From Choristocarpus tenellus KU-1152 (lineage: Eukaryota > Phaeophyceae), in the NCBI GenBank assembly GCA_964200185.2, contig CAXNAD020000228.1, positions 1-24,026 on the forward strand: 24,026 nucleotides of DNA, in the 5' to 3' direction. The notes under the pieces are model-generated. The model was not told where the DNA came from. It searched no databases and was given only the letters and a program-made list of their open reading frames with translations. A program made the position numbers and the translations under genes. This document shows, piece after piece, positions 10,577 through 19,382 of the stretch. How positions within the stretch are numbered: the stretch's first letter is position 1; each line of letters begins with the position of its first letter.

Positions 10577-10829
10577 TCAAAGTATCGTAGAGGGTACGAT
10601 TTTTTTTCCTATTTGTCCATTTGGGGCTTGGAATTCCACAGGTATTTAATTACATTTTACCTACTCCAAAATGTTTCAGAGTAGTGAAATGTATACTTTA
10701 TGAAAAAGTGTCTCCAGAATAAGGATATTGACATCTCCCAACAAATACAATAGCCAAAGTTACATCAAAATTGCAACATTGGATTTTGACCCCCAAATGG
10801 ACGCGGCTCTACCCTCTAAGATACTTTGA
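10577..10829. mobile_element. Small inverted-repeat element (MITE-like), about 253 bp
   Basis: Left end 10577-10596 is TCAAAGTATC-G-TAGAGGGTA. The right end 10810-10829 is its reverse complement with one mismatch. A second inner block, GTCCATTTGGGG at 10615-10626, pairs with CCCCAAATGGAC at 10791-10802. Nested terminal inverted repeats around a short AT-rich core without coding frames are typical of non-autonomous DNA transposons. I could not identify a target-site duplication, so the superfamily is open. Confidence 0.65.
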
Positions 10830-10983
10830 CTCCTTTACCTATCATGGAGTTACAATCAGTAGCAATTGCTTTCATCACATTGGTTTGGCATGATTCATGC
10901 TTGTCTAGAATATAAACATTGCAATGAAGTCCGTCTCATGTGCTAAAAAAGCAACAAAAAGGTACCCAACGAAGACAGTACAC

Positions 10984-11019
10984 ATTTCCAATCATTGAAA
11001 AGGATCTTTCAACAGCTGC
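10984..11019 (-). pseudogene. hAT-type transposase fragment (dimerisation motif)
   Basis: The minus strand reads AAVERSFSMIGN. 'AAVERSFS..G' is the hallmark of the C-terminal dimerisation region of hAT transposases (known family). Upstream the frame meets a TGA; downstream it continues open for a few residues without the expected basic block. Only this short relic is recognisable. It lies about 150 bases from the inverted-repeat element. Confidence 0.45.
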
Positions 11020-11210
11020 AATAAGTCAAGAATGACTACTCTTTGATTCCTGTGCCAATTCGCAATTGACACAGAATTGACAAATGATGGCTTGTGGGTG
11101 GTAGGTCAACATATTGTCACACTACACTTGTACAGTGTGAGATAATCTATTTCTAGAGCGCTAATGCAAGAGAATGGATTACACATACTATCATCTCACA
11201 ATATTTCTAC

Positions 11211-13103
11211 TCCTAGACCCAGCTCAGCATTGCCAGACACCTACAGTACTACACACTAAAAAAATCATTTCTCAGATTTAACAAACATCTCAACATTTTA
11301 AGAAAACCCTACCTCAAACCATTTCCCTAACCCTAGTTACTGTAGTCGTACCTCTCTTCCATCAATAGAGCTTTGAGCGTCTGCCTCATGTCCACGCCCC
11401 AAATCAAACATGCTCTCCAAGAATATTCCCCCAACCATAAACCTAACCCTCACAATGTTTCTTATTACCAACAAAAAAAAACTTAACCTTAACCCTAACC
11501 TTAATCTCATAGACCTCCTCTAACCCTAATCCTAACCCTAAACCTATATTCATACACTTATTGCTTGCCATGATGCTTCCATGAAACACATAGAAGTTCG
11601 AGTTGTCACTTGTTACCACAGAGGCGCACACGTTGCTGGTGAAGAAGTTGATGATAAGAGCACCTCGGTCTGTTCTAGTGTGTTCAGAGATCTTGAAACA
11701 GTAAAGAGTTGTTTTTTGTTGCAGTTTGTGTTCCCAGAAAAACGGAGGGGTACCAGGGAAAACCAAGTCAAACCTCGAAAATTCTTCATTTCTCACATCA
11801 GAGACACTAGGGACAACAAATGAGCTGTATGTGTGTGTGTGTGTGTTTGAAGATGTGTGATTAATAGCTGTATCATCTCCCATGACCTCTGTCTAAATTG
11901 CTCAAATTGCTATGCTGAGTGTATCCATGGATTGAGATGTAATCTCAAAATAATATCCAAGTCTTGTTCCCAAATGAAACATATCTTCATCTCATAAACA
12001 AAAAAATCATCTAGGTATCTTTTCACATTTCCAAAATTGTGTTTAAATTTTGATTTCTGAAGGAAATAGGGGGAAAACTGGAACAAGAGAAAACACAACC
12101 AAACCCTAACCCTATCCCACATATCTCAAAATGCTAATCATTCTAATTGTGGGAAGCGTCCTTCAAAAACACACTCTAAAAATATATAATTACAGTACTT
12201 GGAAAAGTATTTCAACAGAGAGGAAGATCAACTGTTCAAAAACGTCCCTTTCTAATATCTACTGCTAGGGTTAGGGACAAGAATTTGTACCATTTGAATC
12301 CTAAGATCATATACTCTAATATTTTGTGCCCAAGCACCTCATCCCTGTTCTTGTGGAAATTCTCTAGCAAAGAAGAGAGAGCAGTACAGTGTTCTTCTTT
12401 TTCTGTGCATTGGTATTCACAAAAATCTTTCATCAAATAAGTATCAAGTTCAACATGAAGTGGACAGATCAAAACCAGAGGAGAGAGTGTGGCTGCACCA
12501 TTAAAGTAATGGACTCAATTAAAAGAGCAGGAAATATTCTACACACAATAGTGACCAATACCCTGAAAGAAGAAGAGAAAAAGAGCTCAGTACAAATTTG
12601 TGAGTTGGGCTTTCAATGAAGTTAGACCGTAAACAACGATTAGTGCAATCACACTTCAAAAGGCATCACTGTGGAGGCTATTCACTTCAAAGGTCAACCA
12701 AGGTATACATTACAAGGTGATACCTATCCTAAGCTATCTCTACATGCCCCCAACAAAATTTGCATACGATAATGTTCTTAAAAAAACATCACAGTAAAAA
12801 AAATAATAATCAAAATATAATCCAATCCCAACCCTAACCCTAATTCATGTATCTCTCCCTTGCTAACAGAAAAAAGTGCGGCTCTAACCCTAACCATTCG
12901 ATACGTGATAGTAACCCCTAACCCTAACTGTACAATGAATAGTAGATGACACAACAATATATTAGGAAAAAAATACACAATAATTTGTTCAATTGGTGGT
13001 GAATGTTCCTTGTTACTATCTCTTACCCCGGCCCCTGAGCTCCATGAATAGACAACCTCAATGTCTGTGTTTGTGATGTTGAAGTTATTCAAACCTCCAC
13101 CAC
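11211..13103 (-). CDS. Seven-exon in-phase chain, large protein of unknown family
   Basis: Exons are 13027-13103, 12547-12562, 12291-12513, 12027-12077, 11558-11824, 11352-11442 and 11211-11240, joining without a stop for about 251 residues. Exon 1 ends at a strong GGG|GTAAGAG donor and reads LNNFNITNTDIEVVYSWSS. Exon 3 reads HYFNGAATLSPLVLICPLHV, then a helical, charged stretch (EKEEHCTALSSLLENFHKNR). Exon 5 is the longest: SRFDLVFPGTPPFFWEHKLQ, then GALIINFFTSNVCASVV and SNFYVFHGSIMASN. Exon 6 reads FMVGGIFLESMFDLGRGHEA, then DAQSSIDGRE; exon 7 reads VSGNAELGLG. Beta-rich, with several cysteines and hydrophobic strands, it suits an extracellular or lumenal domain. Six consecutive phase matches are hard to get by chance. 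The 16-base exon is the weakest. An alternative end of exon 3 at 12263 would read through CCCTAACCCTAG. Both ends continue beyond the chain. Confidence 0.55.
11443..11557 (-). repeat. Intron largely made of degenerate TTAGGG units
   Basis: This 115-base interval separates two phased exons of the seven-exon chain. In the transcript it opens with GTGTATGAATATAGG, then GTTAGG-type units, AGATTAAGGTTAGGGTTAAG, a T-rich run, and closes with GTGAGGGTTAG. Both the region just past the donor and the acceptor itself are telomere-like. Confidence 0.65.
11829..11848. repeat. TG dinucleotide repeat
   Basis: A run of about nine TG/CA units. In the minus-strand transcript the CACACA run directly precedes the ATACAG acceptor of the 11558-11824 exon and may act as its pyrimidine tract. 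Confidence 0.85.
12103..12118. repeat. AACCCTAACCCTATCC tract upstream of an acceptor
   Basis: In the minus-strand transcript this is GGATAGGGTTAGGGTT, about 25 bases before the CTCTTGTTCCAG acceptor of the 12027-12077 exon. Confidence 0.8.
12822..12930. repeat. Cluster of CCCTAA tracts in an intron
   Basis: Three tracts: about 12826-12842, 12884-12897 and 12914-12928. All have CCCTAA on the plus strand, so TTAGGG in the minus-strand transcript. They lie between the 13027-13103 exon and the next exons of that chain. Reading through them yields LGLG or VRVR peptide runs, which I treat as repeat translation rather than protein. Confidence 0.85.
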
Positions 13104-13177
13104 CTGGTTGCAAAAAGTACACGCACACCAAAACAAACAAAATGCGTGTCGGGGATAAACTCACTCACAAATCACAT

Positions 13178-13250
13178 AGGGTTAGGGCTATGGTTGGGCC
13201 TATGGTTAAGGTTAATGTCAAACACAACCTAATCCTAACCCTAACCCTAG
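13178..13250. repeat. Telomeric tracts in opposite orientations within one intron
   Basis: The plus strand carries CCTAACCCTAACCCTAG at about 13234-13250 and the reverse orientation, GGGTTAGGG, at about 13179-13187, with degenerate copies between. In the minus-strand transcript TTAGGG comes first and CCCTAACCCTA lies nearer the GTTGCAACCAG-type acceptor of the 13027-13103 exon, so the two could pair as a hairpin. Confidence 0.7.
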
Positions 13251-13478
13251 TTCTAAAACTCCTAACTATACTTCCTACTAGCAAAAAAAATGTTGTTCAG
13301 GCAAATATTGAGTAGTAACATTTCAATAGTACCAGTAAATACAAAATAAATGTTTTGTGCTACCACTAGGTGAAAAAAGCCATCATATTCCCAACAGTCC
13401 TAATTTCAAAAAGTAGCAAAATTTAAAAATCCCAACACCTTAGGAAAGCGTGCACCATAAGCTTAATGGTAGTCTGCC

Positions 13479-13578
13479 ATAAGCCTACTGATACGCATGT
13501 TCATCACCTATAATGACCATAACCCTACTGATATGTATGTTCATCACAACCCTACTGATAATGACCATAACCCTACTT
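13479..13578. repeat. Imperfect 40-47 base tandem repeat
   Basis: Unit A (13479-13518) and unit B (13519-13565) share ATAA-CCTACTGATA, then ATGTTCATCAC, then TAATGACC. A third partial copy starts at 13566 (ATAACCCTACTTACTC). Each unit begins with a CCCTAC variant of the telomeric hexamer. It appears to be non-coding and lies left of the hydrophobic exons. Confidence 0.75.
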
Positions 13579-13597
13579 ACTCAAAAGCAAAGTCTAC

Positions 13598-13669
13598 CTA
13601 GCACAGACTTCACACAACCTGTGTCTAATGTGCAACAAGTACCACCACACCACACATATGCTTAGTGAC
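13598..13669 (-). CDS. Membrane-type candidate exon
   Basis: Between a CACACTACCAG acceptor and a GCTAG|GTAGAC donor, 72 bases read SLSICVVWWYLLHIRHRLCE and then VCA. This is a hydrophobic helix followed by a basic, cysteine-containing tail. The phase (2 to 2) does not match the end of the 13820-13936 exon, so an exon is missing or an edge is off. Confidence 0.35.
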
Positions 13670-13802
13670 CTGGTAGTGTGAAATATATTCATATCTACTG
13701 TGTATCAGAAAGCCCAACATGATCTGCTGTGGTTGCTAGTCATGTTTCAATAACCTAGACACCAAGAGTACGTAGCTTTTCTTCTACCTGTTCTTTTATA
13801 CC

Positions 13803-13822
13803 TTGACCCTAACCCTAACCCT
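13803..13822. repeat. CCCTAACCCTAACCC tract at a donor
   Basis: Three near-perfect units. In the minus-strand transcript they are GGGTTAGGGTTAGGG, and the first GT forms the donor of the 13820-13936 exon. Confidence 0.9.
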
Positions 13823-13936
13823 TGAATAGTGTATGATAATATGCTATAATTGGCAGCATAAATTGGACAAGTGACAACTCAAGTCCCAAGACCCTAGTCA
13901 ACCAACACCGCCTCAAGGATGGAAGAAGAGAAGGAT
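13820..13936 (-). CDS. Membrane-type exon ending at a telomeric donor
   Basis: The acceptor is CCCTGGGTTGCAG. The 117-base exon reads PSLLPSLRRCWLTRVLGLEL, then SLVQFMLPIIAYYHTLFK, a likely transmembrane helix after a basic stretch. It begins and ends in phase 1. The donor is TTCAAGG|GTTAGGGTTAGGG, so the splice site lies in the first unit of a TTAGGG array. It sits downstream of the DOMON exons on the same strand and may belong to the same protein. Confidence 0.5.
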
Positions 13937-14662
13937 CTGCAACCCAGGGGACATGCACAAATTCAGAGGAGTGAATGCGTATGGATTACTCAAACAAATT
14001 TATCAGAAAACTACAGTTAGACACATATTGTATATGAATTTAATCTTACATATTCCTACTTCGAGGTGACCTCTGATAATGGTTCTCTGTTGAAGGAGTA
14101 CAATGACTTCCACTAATCTCTCAAATCACCCACTGTGGACTTCAGTAGTTGAAAACAAGGTGGTAACAACCCAATTGCATAGAAAAAGCCCTAACCCCAC
14201 CTCCTGTATGATGTAACTCTGACATATGTTTAGAACAAAATACTGGTTTAATGAAAATAGATCTCTATAGGGAGCAAAAGCCTGACCATCCTACCACAAA
14301 TTGGACCCTATCCTTATCCCCACCTGCAATAGCACTTGTGGCAGAATAATAATATTAATCAAAACCCTAACACTAACCCAAACTTTCTCCTACTTGAAAT
14401 CATGAAGACACACCACACACTAACCACAGTAGTAAAGAATTGCTTCTGTTAAGTAACTCTGCATTAAATGTCCTTTTAATTAACGGATACAAAAAAAAAA
14501 ATCAACTTGACCCTTAAAAACTAACCCTAACTCTAACCCCCTCAAAAGGAACACAACAATGAGTCGTTCTTGCAAGACACACAAAGACTACAAGAAAATA
14601 AAAACATGAAACGCATTTACACACTTCACCCAAACTAACTAATCCCTAGTCCTAAACCCTAC

Positions 14663-16450
14663 TGTGTCCGGTTGGTCTTGCACATCGAAACATTCACCAT
14701 GTCTTCATATCCTACTATGCTACAAGTAGGTTAATAGCAGCACAGAGCTAACACAGTTCAAGTTACAGATACAGGTACAGGCATAAAACCCACCATCCAA
14801 AGGCCTCACAAAGGTCACACTGGTCCAACTGTCGATGACATCCACCTCAAGCACATCAAATTCATCCCCACTCACTCCCCCAGCACCTCCATTAATGCCG
14901 TCCCTGGTGGGTTCCCTGTGACCAGCTGCTATGCGGTCAGTGCAGATAGCCTCATCTGCACTCTGTTGACAAGTGGTTGAAATAATAAATATACTATCAA
15001 AATAACAATCAAAAGATGATAGACAGAAGGGTTCTACATTCGCGAAAATTCATCTCTCAACTGCACCACCTATACCCATACAAGTGACTTAGGTTATGTT
15101 CTCTCCCAGAATACACTTGAAGTAGAACCATACAATACCACCTTTTTTCCAGTCATGAGTAATCTCCACCTCATTCCAACCATCTAAAAACACCTGCAAT
15201 ACCTTCATACCATGTGCTACCTATGGAGATTCAATTTTCTGCTCAGATCACCAGTTGCCCCTTGCCGACAGCTGTCACCTCATACTTACAATATCCAATT
15301 TGAGAAAGAACTATAATAGTTACAGCCATATGCCAACATATTTTTTGCTTCTATAAGTAATATAGGTAGAAGGGAAGGGGGCACTACAACTATAGTTACA
15401 GATATCCATTGTTTCAAGTCTGGAAATTGCTACAAGTATATTTCATGTTCAAAGCACTGGCAAAACACAATGGAACTGATGTGCTCGTACATACATAGTT
15501 TGGTTAAGGTGTTAAAAAAGTGTCAACAGATGGGTTGACACCTCAACTATCATGCAACAGAGGATTTAAGGTCTGCACAAACTTGATACAGACCTGATTC
15601 TGACTTAACACTGGCTTAATACTGACTTGGTACTCTCAAAGAACATACATCACAGGGTGTATTCATATTTACAAGTGCTAGAATACAATGTAGTCACTAT
15701 TTTCAAAAAAATCAAGAGTCACCACAACCCAAGCATCCAAACGATTTTCAAGGCTTATCAGTGGTAACAATTACAGTTATGCTACATTCAAAATAGCAGT
15801 GTTATGTTGTAGGAAGCAAGACATTGCCAAGAGGAGAATATCGATATATAGTATATGACGAAATGATGGATATTTAAAAACCAAACCTTTAGAAATGAAT
15901 ACCTAGAAGTGTTTGTGTGAATATCCTGAATAACCCTAACCCAATCAAAACTATCATCCACCTACGAAATTGAAATAAACAGATACATAAGTGTAATATT
16001 CTTGAACATTAGAAGTATACTGAAATAGAAGTTAGAAGTAGGGATTGGGTTGGGGGTAGGAACCGGATCACCTTTACTTCACAAAGAACCATGTCCGTGC
16101 CAGCCATAGTAACTTGACCCCACCCAAACCCCTGAGAGATGCAACATCGAGACAGAGAGATTGGGAAAGAGTAACAAAGTGCTGGTGTCATCTACAAGTT
16201 ACAAGAATACTTAGGGTTCGGGTAAGGATTAACCTAACCTTAAGTGATAAATAATACTACTTGGTTTAATAGCTACAGCTGTGAATCCAGATAATTCCAA
16301 TCAAGCCAGTTTGTAACTAATGGAGAAATGACTGGTATTGTCATTGGGTGTTTGTGGAAACACTCTTTGATTCACCTCTTGACATGACTGTAGAGGTCGG
16401 CACAAACTCTCAATTTGTGTCACAAAACACCCAAATCCCATACATATATC
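14663..16450 (-). CDS. DOMON-domain protein, domain split over several exons
   Basis: Three exons join in phase. Exon 16072-16131 is GFGWGQVTMAGTDMVLCEVK. Exon 14794-14962 contains CTDRIAAGHREPTRD, later DEFDVLEVDVIDSWTSV and VTFVRPLD. Exon 14663-14711 is YEDMVNVSMCKTNRT. This follows the DOMON pattern closely: 'GF....MaGtDmv...v', about ten residues, 'D..a.Gh..Pt.D', then 'W..VtF.RpLd..eD'. DOMON domains are extracellular heme- or sugar-binding beta sandwiches, often attached to cytochrome b561 or monooxygenase modules; I do not see either module clearly. An upstream open stretch, 16304-16450 (CRPLQSCQEVNQRVFPQ, then HFSISYKL), is probably the lead-in to the first strands, but I could not find its donor. 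The intron between the first two exons is about 1.1 kb. Downstream exons at 13.6-13.9 kb are hydrophobic and may be its membrane part (inference). Confidence 0.6.
15142..15220 (-). CDS. Orphan open segment inside the DOMON gene intron
   Basis: After a CTCCATAG acceptor the minus strand reads VLQVFLDGWNEVEITHDWKK. The frame stays open beyond this (IVWFYFKCILGENIT) to a stop at 15089-15091. Three phase-0 acceptors are possible (after CATAG, GAAG or TTGCAG), and a phase-0 donor ATT|GTATGG exists just past 15142. It looks strongly protein-like, but including it would break the spacing expected inside a DOMON domain. It may be an alternative exon, part of an overlapping transcript, or a relic. Confidence 0.3.
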
Positions 16451-16642
16451 CTACTTTGAATCAAAAACTACTTTTAATTTGATGTATGAAATAATTCATA
16501 TATCAGAAAACTTGAGCAATTGAAGATTGTGATGATAACAGGATCAAGGGTGCCACTTAAACACTAAAGGATGCTTTACAAATAATAGCTTAGACGAATA
16601 TGATCAGGAAGACAAAGCAAGGTCATTTCAAAAGCATTAGAT

Positions 16643-16925
16643 CTATTTCATGGCATGTTTTAAGCTTGAAGTGATGAACTCTTGCATGTTGTGTAAATAT
16701 TCTAATGGAGGAAAGTACGACTTAATAAAAAAAATTATTGCTTTGACCTGCAGAAGACACACATATGGGGATGTTCTCACACCCAACCCTAACACCAACC
16801 CAAATCCACAGTCCAATCGCTGTGAGTATGCCTAAGGCATATGGAGACAGTTAGGAGTCCCTGCCACACACGCCTATCCCAAATCTTCAGCCTTGCTTCA
16901 TCAAACATGTGTTCATCATCTGCTT
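16643..16925 (-). CDS. C-terminal two-exon segment ending in a stop codon
   Basis: Exon 16810-16925 follows a CTTTCTCCACAACTAG acceptor and reads ADDEHMFDEARLKIWDRRVW, then QGLLTVSICLRHTHSDWT, ending at a GTGGAT donor. Exon 16646-16747 follows GTCTTCTGCAG and reads VKAIIFFIKSYFPPLEYL, then HNMQEFITSSLKHAMK and TAG. Both ends of the intron are phase 0. The intron contains GTGTTAGGGTTGGGTG, a TTAGGG-like tract, just past the donor. The charged helix followed by hydrophobic and aromatic stretches looks like a genuine C-terminus. The family is unknown. Confidence 0.5.
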
Positions 16926-17341
16926 CTAGTTGTGGAGAAAGAGCACACAAAAAAAACTAAGTAGAAACGTTCACATCTCAGTGCATAGTAAACATGTTAC
17001 AAAAAAAACTACTAGAGATGTCTATCACAATTTTTTATAATATTAGTACACATTGATTACTATTGCCCACACCTTTCAAAATGAATATCACTGTACAGAT
17101 GAGAAAGTACTTTCTTTATTCTTAAATGTTCAGCATCAGAACAACTATTATTGATTGGGTGCACTGAAAAAAAATGGAACCAGTGACGTATAGAATGATA
17201 CACGATTTTGACTCACCACACAAATAATCAAAAACAAGTCAGAAGATCAAGGATAACCAAGATGTGAGGGAAAAGCAAAATTAGCACCAATGAATGACCA
17301 TATTTTGTTCTGACCCATAAGATCATTTGCATCAGAATGCA

Positions 17342-17373
17342 GTCTAGCCCTAACCTAAACCTAACCCTAACCC
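17342..17373. repeat. Degenerate CCCTAA tract at a 5' splice site
   Basis: On the plus strand this reads CTAGCCCTAACCTAAACC followed by TAACCCTAACCC. In the minus-strand transcript it is TTAGGG-type sequence that starts exactly where the 17372-17531 exon ends. Confidence 0.85.
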
Positions 17374-17664
17374 GATGACTATTTTTTGCTCTGAGTCAAT
17401 AAAATGGTTGTGCTTAAAGACCAAGAATTTGGGTCGGCATTTGATTTTGTAGCAAACATATTTCAAACCATCAGATAAAATTTCCATGTTCAAATCAACA
17501 TGTACAGTTGCATTGAGCAGCCGCACAATACCTTTGAGGGAAATGAGTGAAAATAGACTTTTTCATATCTGGATTTTTTGTTCTAAGATGATTCCCCAAT
17601 GACAAACGACAAAAAGGTTCCACTATAAATGTTCCACTTTTGAATGTCTTGCCCTTGGACACAT
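17372..17664 (-). CDS. Two-exon chain, unknown protein
   Basis: Exon 17608-17664 begins after TTCATAG and reads VSKGKTFKSGTFIVEPFC. A 76-base intron with a strong ACTCATTTCCCTCAAAG acceptor joins it in phase to 17372-17531, which reads IVRLLNATVHVDLNMEIL, then GLKYVCYKIKCRPKFLVFKH and FIDSEQKIVI. The second exon runs straight into a TTAGGG array whose first GGTTAG supplies the donor. The mix of hydrophobic and basic beta-type stretches suggests a folded extracellular or lumenal segment, but I recognise no family. Confidence 0.45.
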
Positions 17665-17667
17665 CTA

Positions 17668-17937
17668 TGAATGAAAAACTTCAGAGTGCATGGACACAAA
17701 TTTTTCAAGATTCAGTTTCTAAAGACAGATGTGAAAGCGAACAACAGACATCCACCAAAACACCTTAATCAAGGCTACCTGCCTGGCAATGAAATACCAC
17801 CACCGCTTACCTTAACATTATAATTTCAGTATCAATATCAGCACCAGTACCAGGGTTAAGGTGGGCCAACAAAATCAGGAAATTTCTTTCAGGCAGGTTA
17901 CTATCTAATTGAGGAGACGTACAGTATACACTGATGA
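17668..17937 (-). CDS. Three-exon chain, unknown protein, 28-base intron
   Basis: Exon 17811-17937 follows CTATTTTCTAAG and ends at a strong AAG|GTAAGC donor. It reads YCTSPQLDSNLPERNFLILL and then AHLNPGTGADIDTEIIML. A 28-base intron (17783-17810, GTAAGC...TTGCCAG) leads in phase to the 19-base exon 17764-17782 (QVALIK). A 45-base intron ending CTGTCTTTAG then leads in phase to KLNLEKFVSMHSEVFHS at 17668-17718, followed by TAG. That TAG may be a real stop, or the exon may end earlier. Three correctly phased joins with good splice sites make coding likely. The family is unknown. Confidence 0.5.
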
Positions 17938-18361
17938 CTTAGAAAATAGAGGTTGGTGGATCAGTGCGACACAATGATATTGGCTGCTAGCAGGATCAGC
18001 ACCTTTCCAAGTACAGTACGTAGTCAATAGTCACCATCACCTATGAAGGTATACCCTACCACCAACCAAAATGCATCCCTAAACCAAAATGCTGCCTGTG
18101 TGAGTGTCAATGGGCTTACGTCAAGAGAGGAGAAAAAATTATGTCGAAAATAAGGGCACGTACTGTATGGGGAGGGAAAGAAAATTGTCAGGGTGGAAGC
18201 CCCCACTGCCCCATTCCACTCCCATGTAAACACAAGTGCCCCCGTTTTCCAGTCACCATTTCAACCTTGAAGGAATATGCGAGGATGTGATGCAAACTGT
18301 GTGCAAGTGTTACGGAGGCACTCCTTGGATAGCATTTGTCAACCCTTTTGGAGTACTTACT

Positions 18362-18401
18362 TCCACAGCGTGAACAAAACACAGATAGAATATTGAACAC
18401 A
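18362..18401 (-). CDS. Short exon before a consensus GTAAGTAC donor
   Basis: A CTTTCAG acceptor at 18402 and a textbook donor GGAA|GTAAGTAC at 18361 enclose 40 bases that are open in all three frames. I therefore cannot choose a translation. The donor is among the strongest in the window and supports minus-strand transcription here. Confidence 0.35.
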
Positions 18402-18466
18402 CTGAAAGCTGTTCATATCTATTCTGGTGTGCTTAAAATAGTAACAACAATCGTTGTGCAACCCTT

Positions 18467-18488
18467 ACACTAACCCTAACCCTAACCC
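18467..18488. repeat. CCCTAA tract overlapping a 5' splice site
   Basis: This is ACTAACCCTAACCCTAACCC on the plus strand. In the minus-strand transcript it reads as three TTAGGG-type units that directly abut the 18487-18610 exon, and the GT of the first unit is the best donor. Confidence 0.85.
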
Positions 18489-18610
18489 AACAATTTGACG
18501 AAATGGGAAGAATGATCTTGCTTTCCTTGTGTGTAGCAGGGATGTAGACATGGTTTTCCAAAATGTAGCGGTCAACGGTTTTCCCCCAAAAAACGGAAAA
18601 TTGTAACCCA
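18487..18610 (-). CDS. Candidate exon, unknown protein
   Basis: Forty-one codons, including FSVFWGKTVDRYILENHVYI and then ATHKESKIILPISSN. The frame is open upstream into a cysteine-rich stretch, so the acceptor (GTTTGAG at 18611) may be wrong and the exon longer. It stops where a TTAGGG array begins: TGG|GTTAGGGTTAGGG provides the donor. No family recognised. Confidence 0.4.
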
Positions 18611-19275
18611 CTCAAACAGCACATACATGGAGTGGGTGGGTTGGTATGACAGCAAAGGGCTTACAGCTGATAGTGCAGGTATATATCAACACTCCAATGA
18701 TTCTCACAATTATACCATACCACCCACCCAGACTACTAAGCAAATTACATCTCTAACCCTGAGTACAACACAGAAGGAAAATTGATACACCTCAAGTCGT
18801 GCATGGGGACATCTACAGATAAATACAGGCTTATCATGAGAGCAGATAGTTGTAGATAGTTGTGAGAGGTATGAAGGGAGTAAGATTGGGGAGTAAGTTT
18901 AATGGGACAACAGGCCTTCAAAAAGAATCCTTTTTTATAGAAGATTAGGTTAGGATGAGGGTTAAGATGTTTAGAGTTAAGGACAGAATAAGCCCAGTGG
19001 AGAATACTCAATAAACCCTGACCCTATTGCTGACAAACAGTAAAAAATGTATCTCAGAAGCCTGAATTAAACCATTCACAAGTTGTCTAAATTGAGCTCT
19101 ATAATCTCTAACACAATTAGTTACGCAGGAACTATTTGGAACCAACTATTCCAGGGGCAATGACACTTGACATAGTAACACAAGCACCAGAGCTCACCAT
19201 CATGCCATCAGTGCCCAATCCGAAGACGCTTCAAAAAAGAAGGCAAGGAAGGGCCACATTGTCATTGTTTCCAAC

Positions 19276-19382
19276 CAATTGATTGTCACCATTGCATGCA
19301 TCAGGGGGACATGGGAGACATGCGGATGGATTGAGAGATATCAGATGTAATGGCATACCTAACTCTAAGACAATCACTAACC
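19276..19382 (-). CDS. Candidate exon with a CxxC-type cysteine motif
   Basis: This is an open stretch of 35 codons after an acceptor made of CCCTAACCCTAACCC, a TTTCTCTTCACTTAG pyrimidine tract and AG. It reads LVIVLELGMPLHLISL and then ACLPCPPDACNGDNQ. The C-P-C-P-P-x-x-C pattern resembles the cysteine-rich extracellular repeats of large protist surface proteins (known family behaviour), but one motif is not proof. The donor is uncertain: GTTGGA at 19275, GTGACA a little upstream, or GTGGCC further downstream all fit. Confidence 0.4.

Noticed and set aside
12778-13164. Long minus-strand open frame containing LGLG/VRVR runs (the 11443-11883 frame is similar)
   Set aside because: Only parts are real exons. 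TTAGGG repeats read as Leu-Gly or Val-Arg in two of three frames, so they extend open frames artificially through introns.
16270-16330. In-frame TGA as a sense codon (SISYKLA-TGA-LELSGFTAVAI; also near 19747)
   Set aside because: Both reads continue attractively through TGA, but other models here stop or splice normally, and two cases do not support a changed genetic code.
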